Origin: JBFLXN01 sp040755715 [NCBI: Candidatus Edwardsbacteria bacterium]
Lineage (GTDB): Bacteria; Edwardsbacteria; AC1; JBFLXN01
DNA length: 5,534 bases
Assembly (NCBI GenBank): GCA_040755715.1
Contig: JBFLXN010000174.1
Coordinates: 1 to 5,534 of the forward strand
Direction: 5' to 3'
Numbering within the stretch: position 1 is the stretch's first letter; the number at the start of each line of letters is the position of its first letter. A program made the translations under genes and the position numbers. Of the stretch, positions 5,483 through 5,534 are shown piece after piece. The notes beneath the pieces were generated by a model that saw only the letters and a list, made by a program, of their open reading frames with translations, was not told where the DNA came from and searched no databases.

Positions 5483-5534
5483 TTACAGCCTTGGACCTAT
5501 AAACTTTAAGGTGATGGCTGGCATCAGGAAATTT
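5483..5534 (-). CDS. Possible C-terminal end of an upstream gene (partial)
   Basis: Sixteen codons enter from the right edge and end in TAA at 5485-5483, reading NFLMPAITLKFIGPRL. The stop falls just before the ribosome binding site of the next gene, which is how operon neighbours in this window are arranged. The fragment is too short to identify. A second frame is also open here and ends in a TGA overlapping the ATG at 5469, so the choice of frame is uncertain. Confidence 0.3.
   Translation of the reverse strand, partial: NFLMPAITLKFIGPRL

Noticed and set aside
5466-5534. Alternative upstream frame (22 codons) ending in a TGA overlapping the ATG at 5469
   Set aside because: An ATGA overlap is possible, but the competing frame that ends just before the ribosome binding site fits the gene spacing elsewhere in the window better. 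Neither fragment can be identified.

Overview
The window is a single minus-strand gene cluster from a Gram-negative-type bacterium. Three of its genes start with clear Sec signal peptides, the base composition is moderately AT-rich, and ribosome binding sites are strong AGGAGG-type. The domain mix (secreted WD40 and caspase-like proteins, DUF4384, a dispersed TGTCATTGCGAG palindrome) resembles environmental Nitrospirota or Desulfobacterota genomes, but that placement is inference.

In transcription order (right to left) the window holds four parts. (1) The last codons of an unknown gene lie at 5483-5534. (2) A 323-residue exported protein (5469-4498) has a short WD40 stub and a PsbP-like C-terminal region. 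(3) A very large exported gene (4357-845) is broken in the given sequence into three overlapping reading frames. (4) An exported LPP20/FlgT-like plus DUF4384 protein starts at 821 and runs off the left edge, probably missing only its last residues.

The large gene is the main interest. The 531-residue WD40 frame (2762-4357) and the 546-residue caspase frame (845-2485) are in the same phase. They are joined by a third frame (2430-2774) that continues the WD40 repeats and carries most of a PDZ domain. One missing base at the A6 run 2774-2779 and one extra base near 2461-2462 account for everything. The repaired product is 1170 residues: signal peptide, 14 WD40-like repeats (enough for two seven-bladed propellers), a site-2-protease-type (RseP-like) PDZ domain inserted inside the 12th blade, an Ig-like linker and a C-terminal caspase-fold (C14) domain with a His/Cys dyad. 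It would act in the periplasm or at the cell surface.

Between genes 2 and 3 lies a 139-bp MITE-like element (4390-4528) with 14-bp terminal inverted repeats, a REP-like palindromic core and flanking TTTAA direct repeats. Removing it in silico gives gene 2 a stop codon directly after the insertion point and a 23-base gap to gene 3, the same gap as between genes 3 and 4. The element therefore appears to have inserted into the 3' end of gene 2 and rewritten its last ten codons.

The working model is an envelope-located operon in which a PDZ/WD40-controlled caspase-like protease acts with two small exported partners. Whether the caspase gene is intact in the living organism depends on whether the two indels are real.
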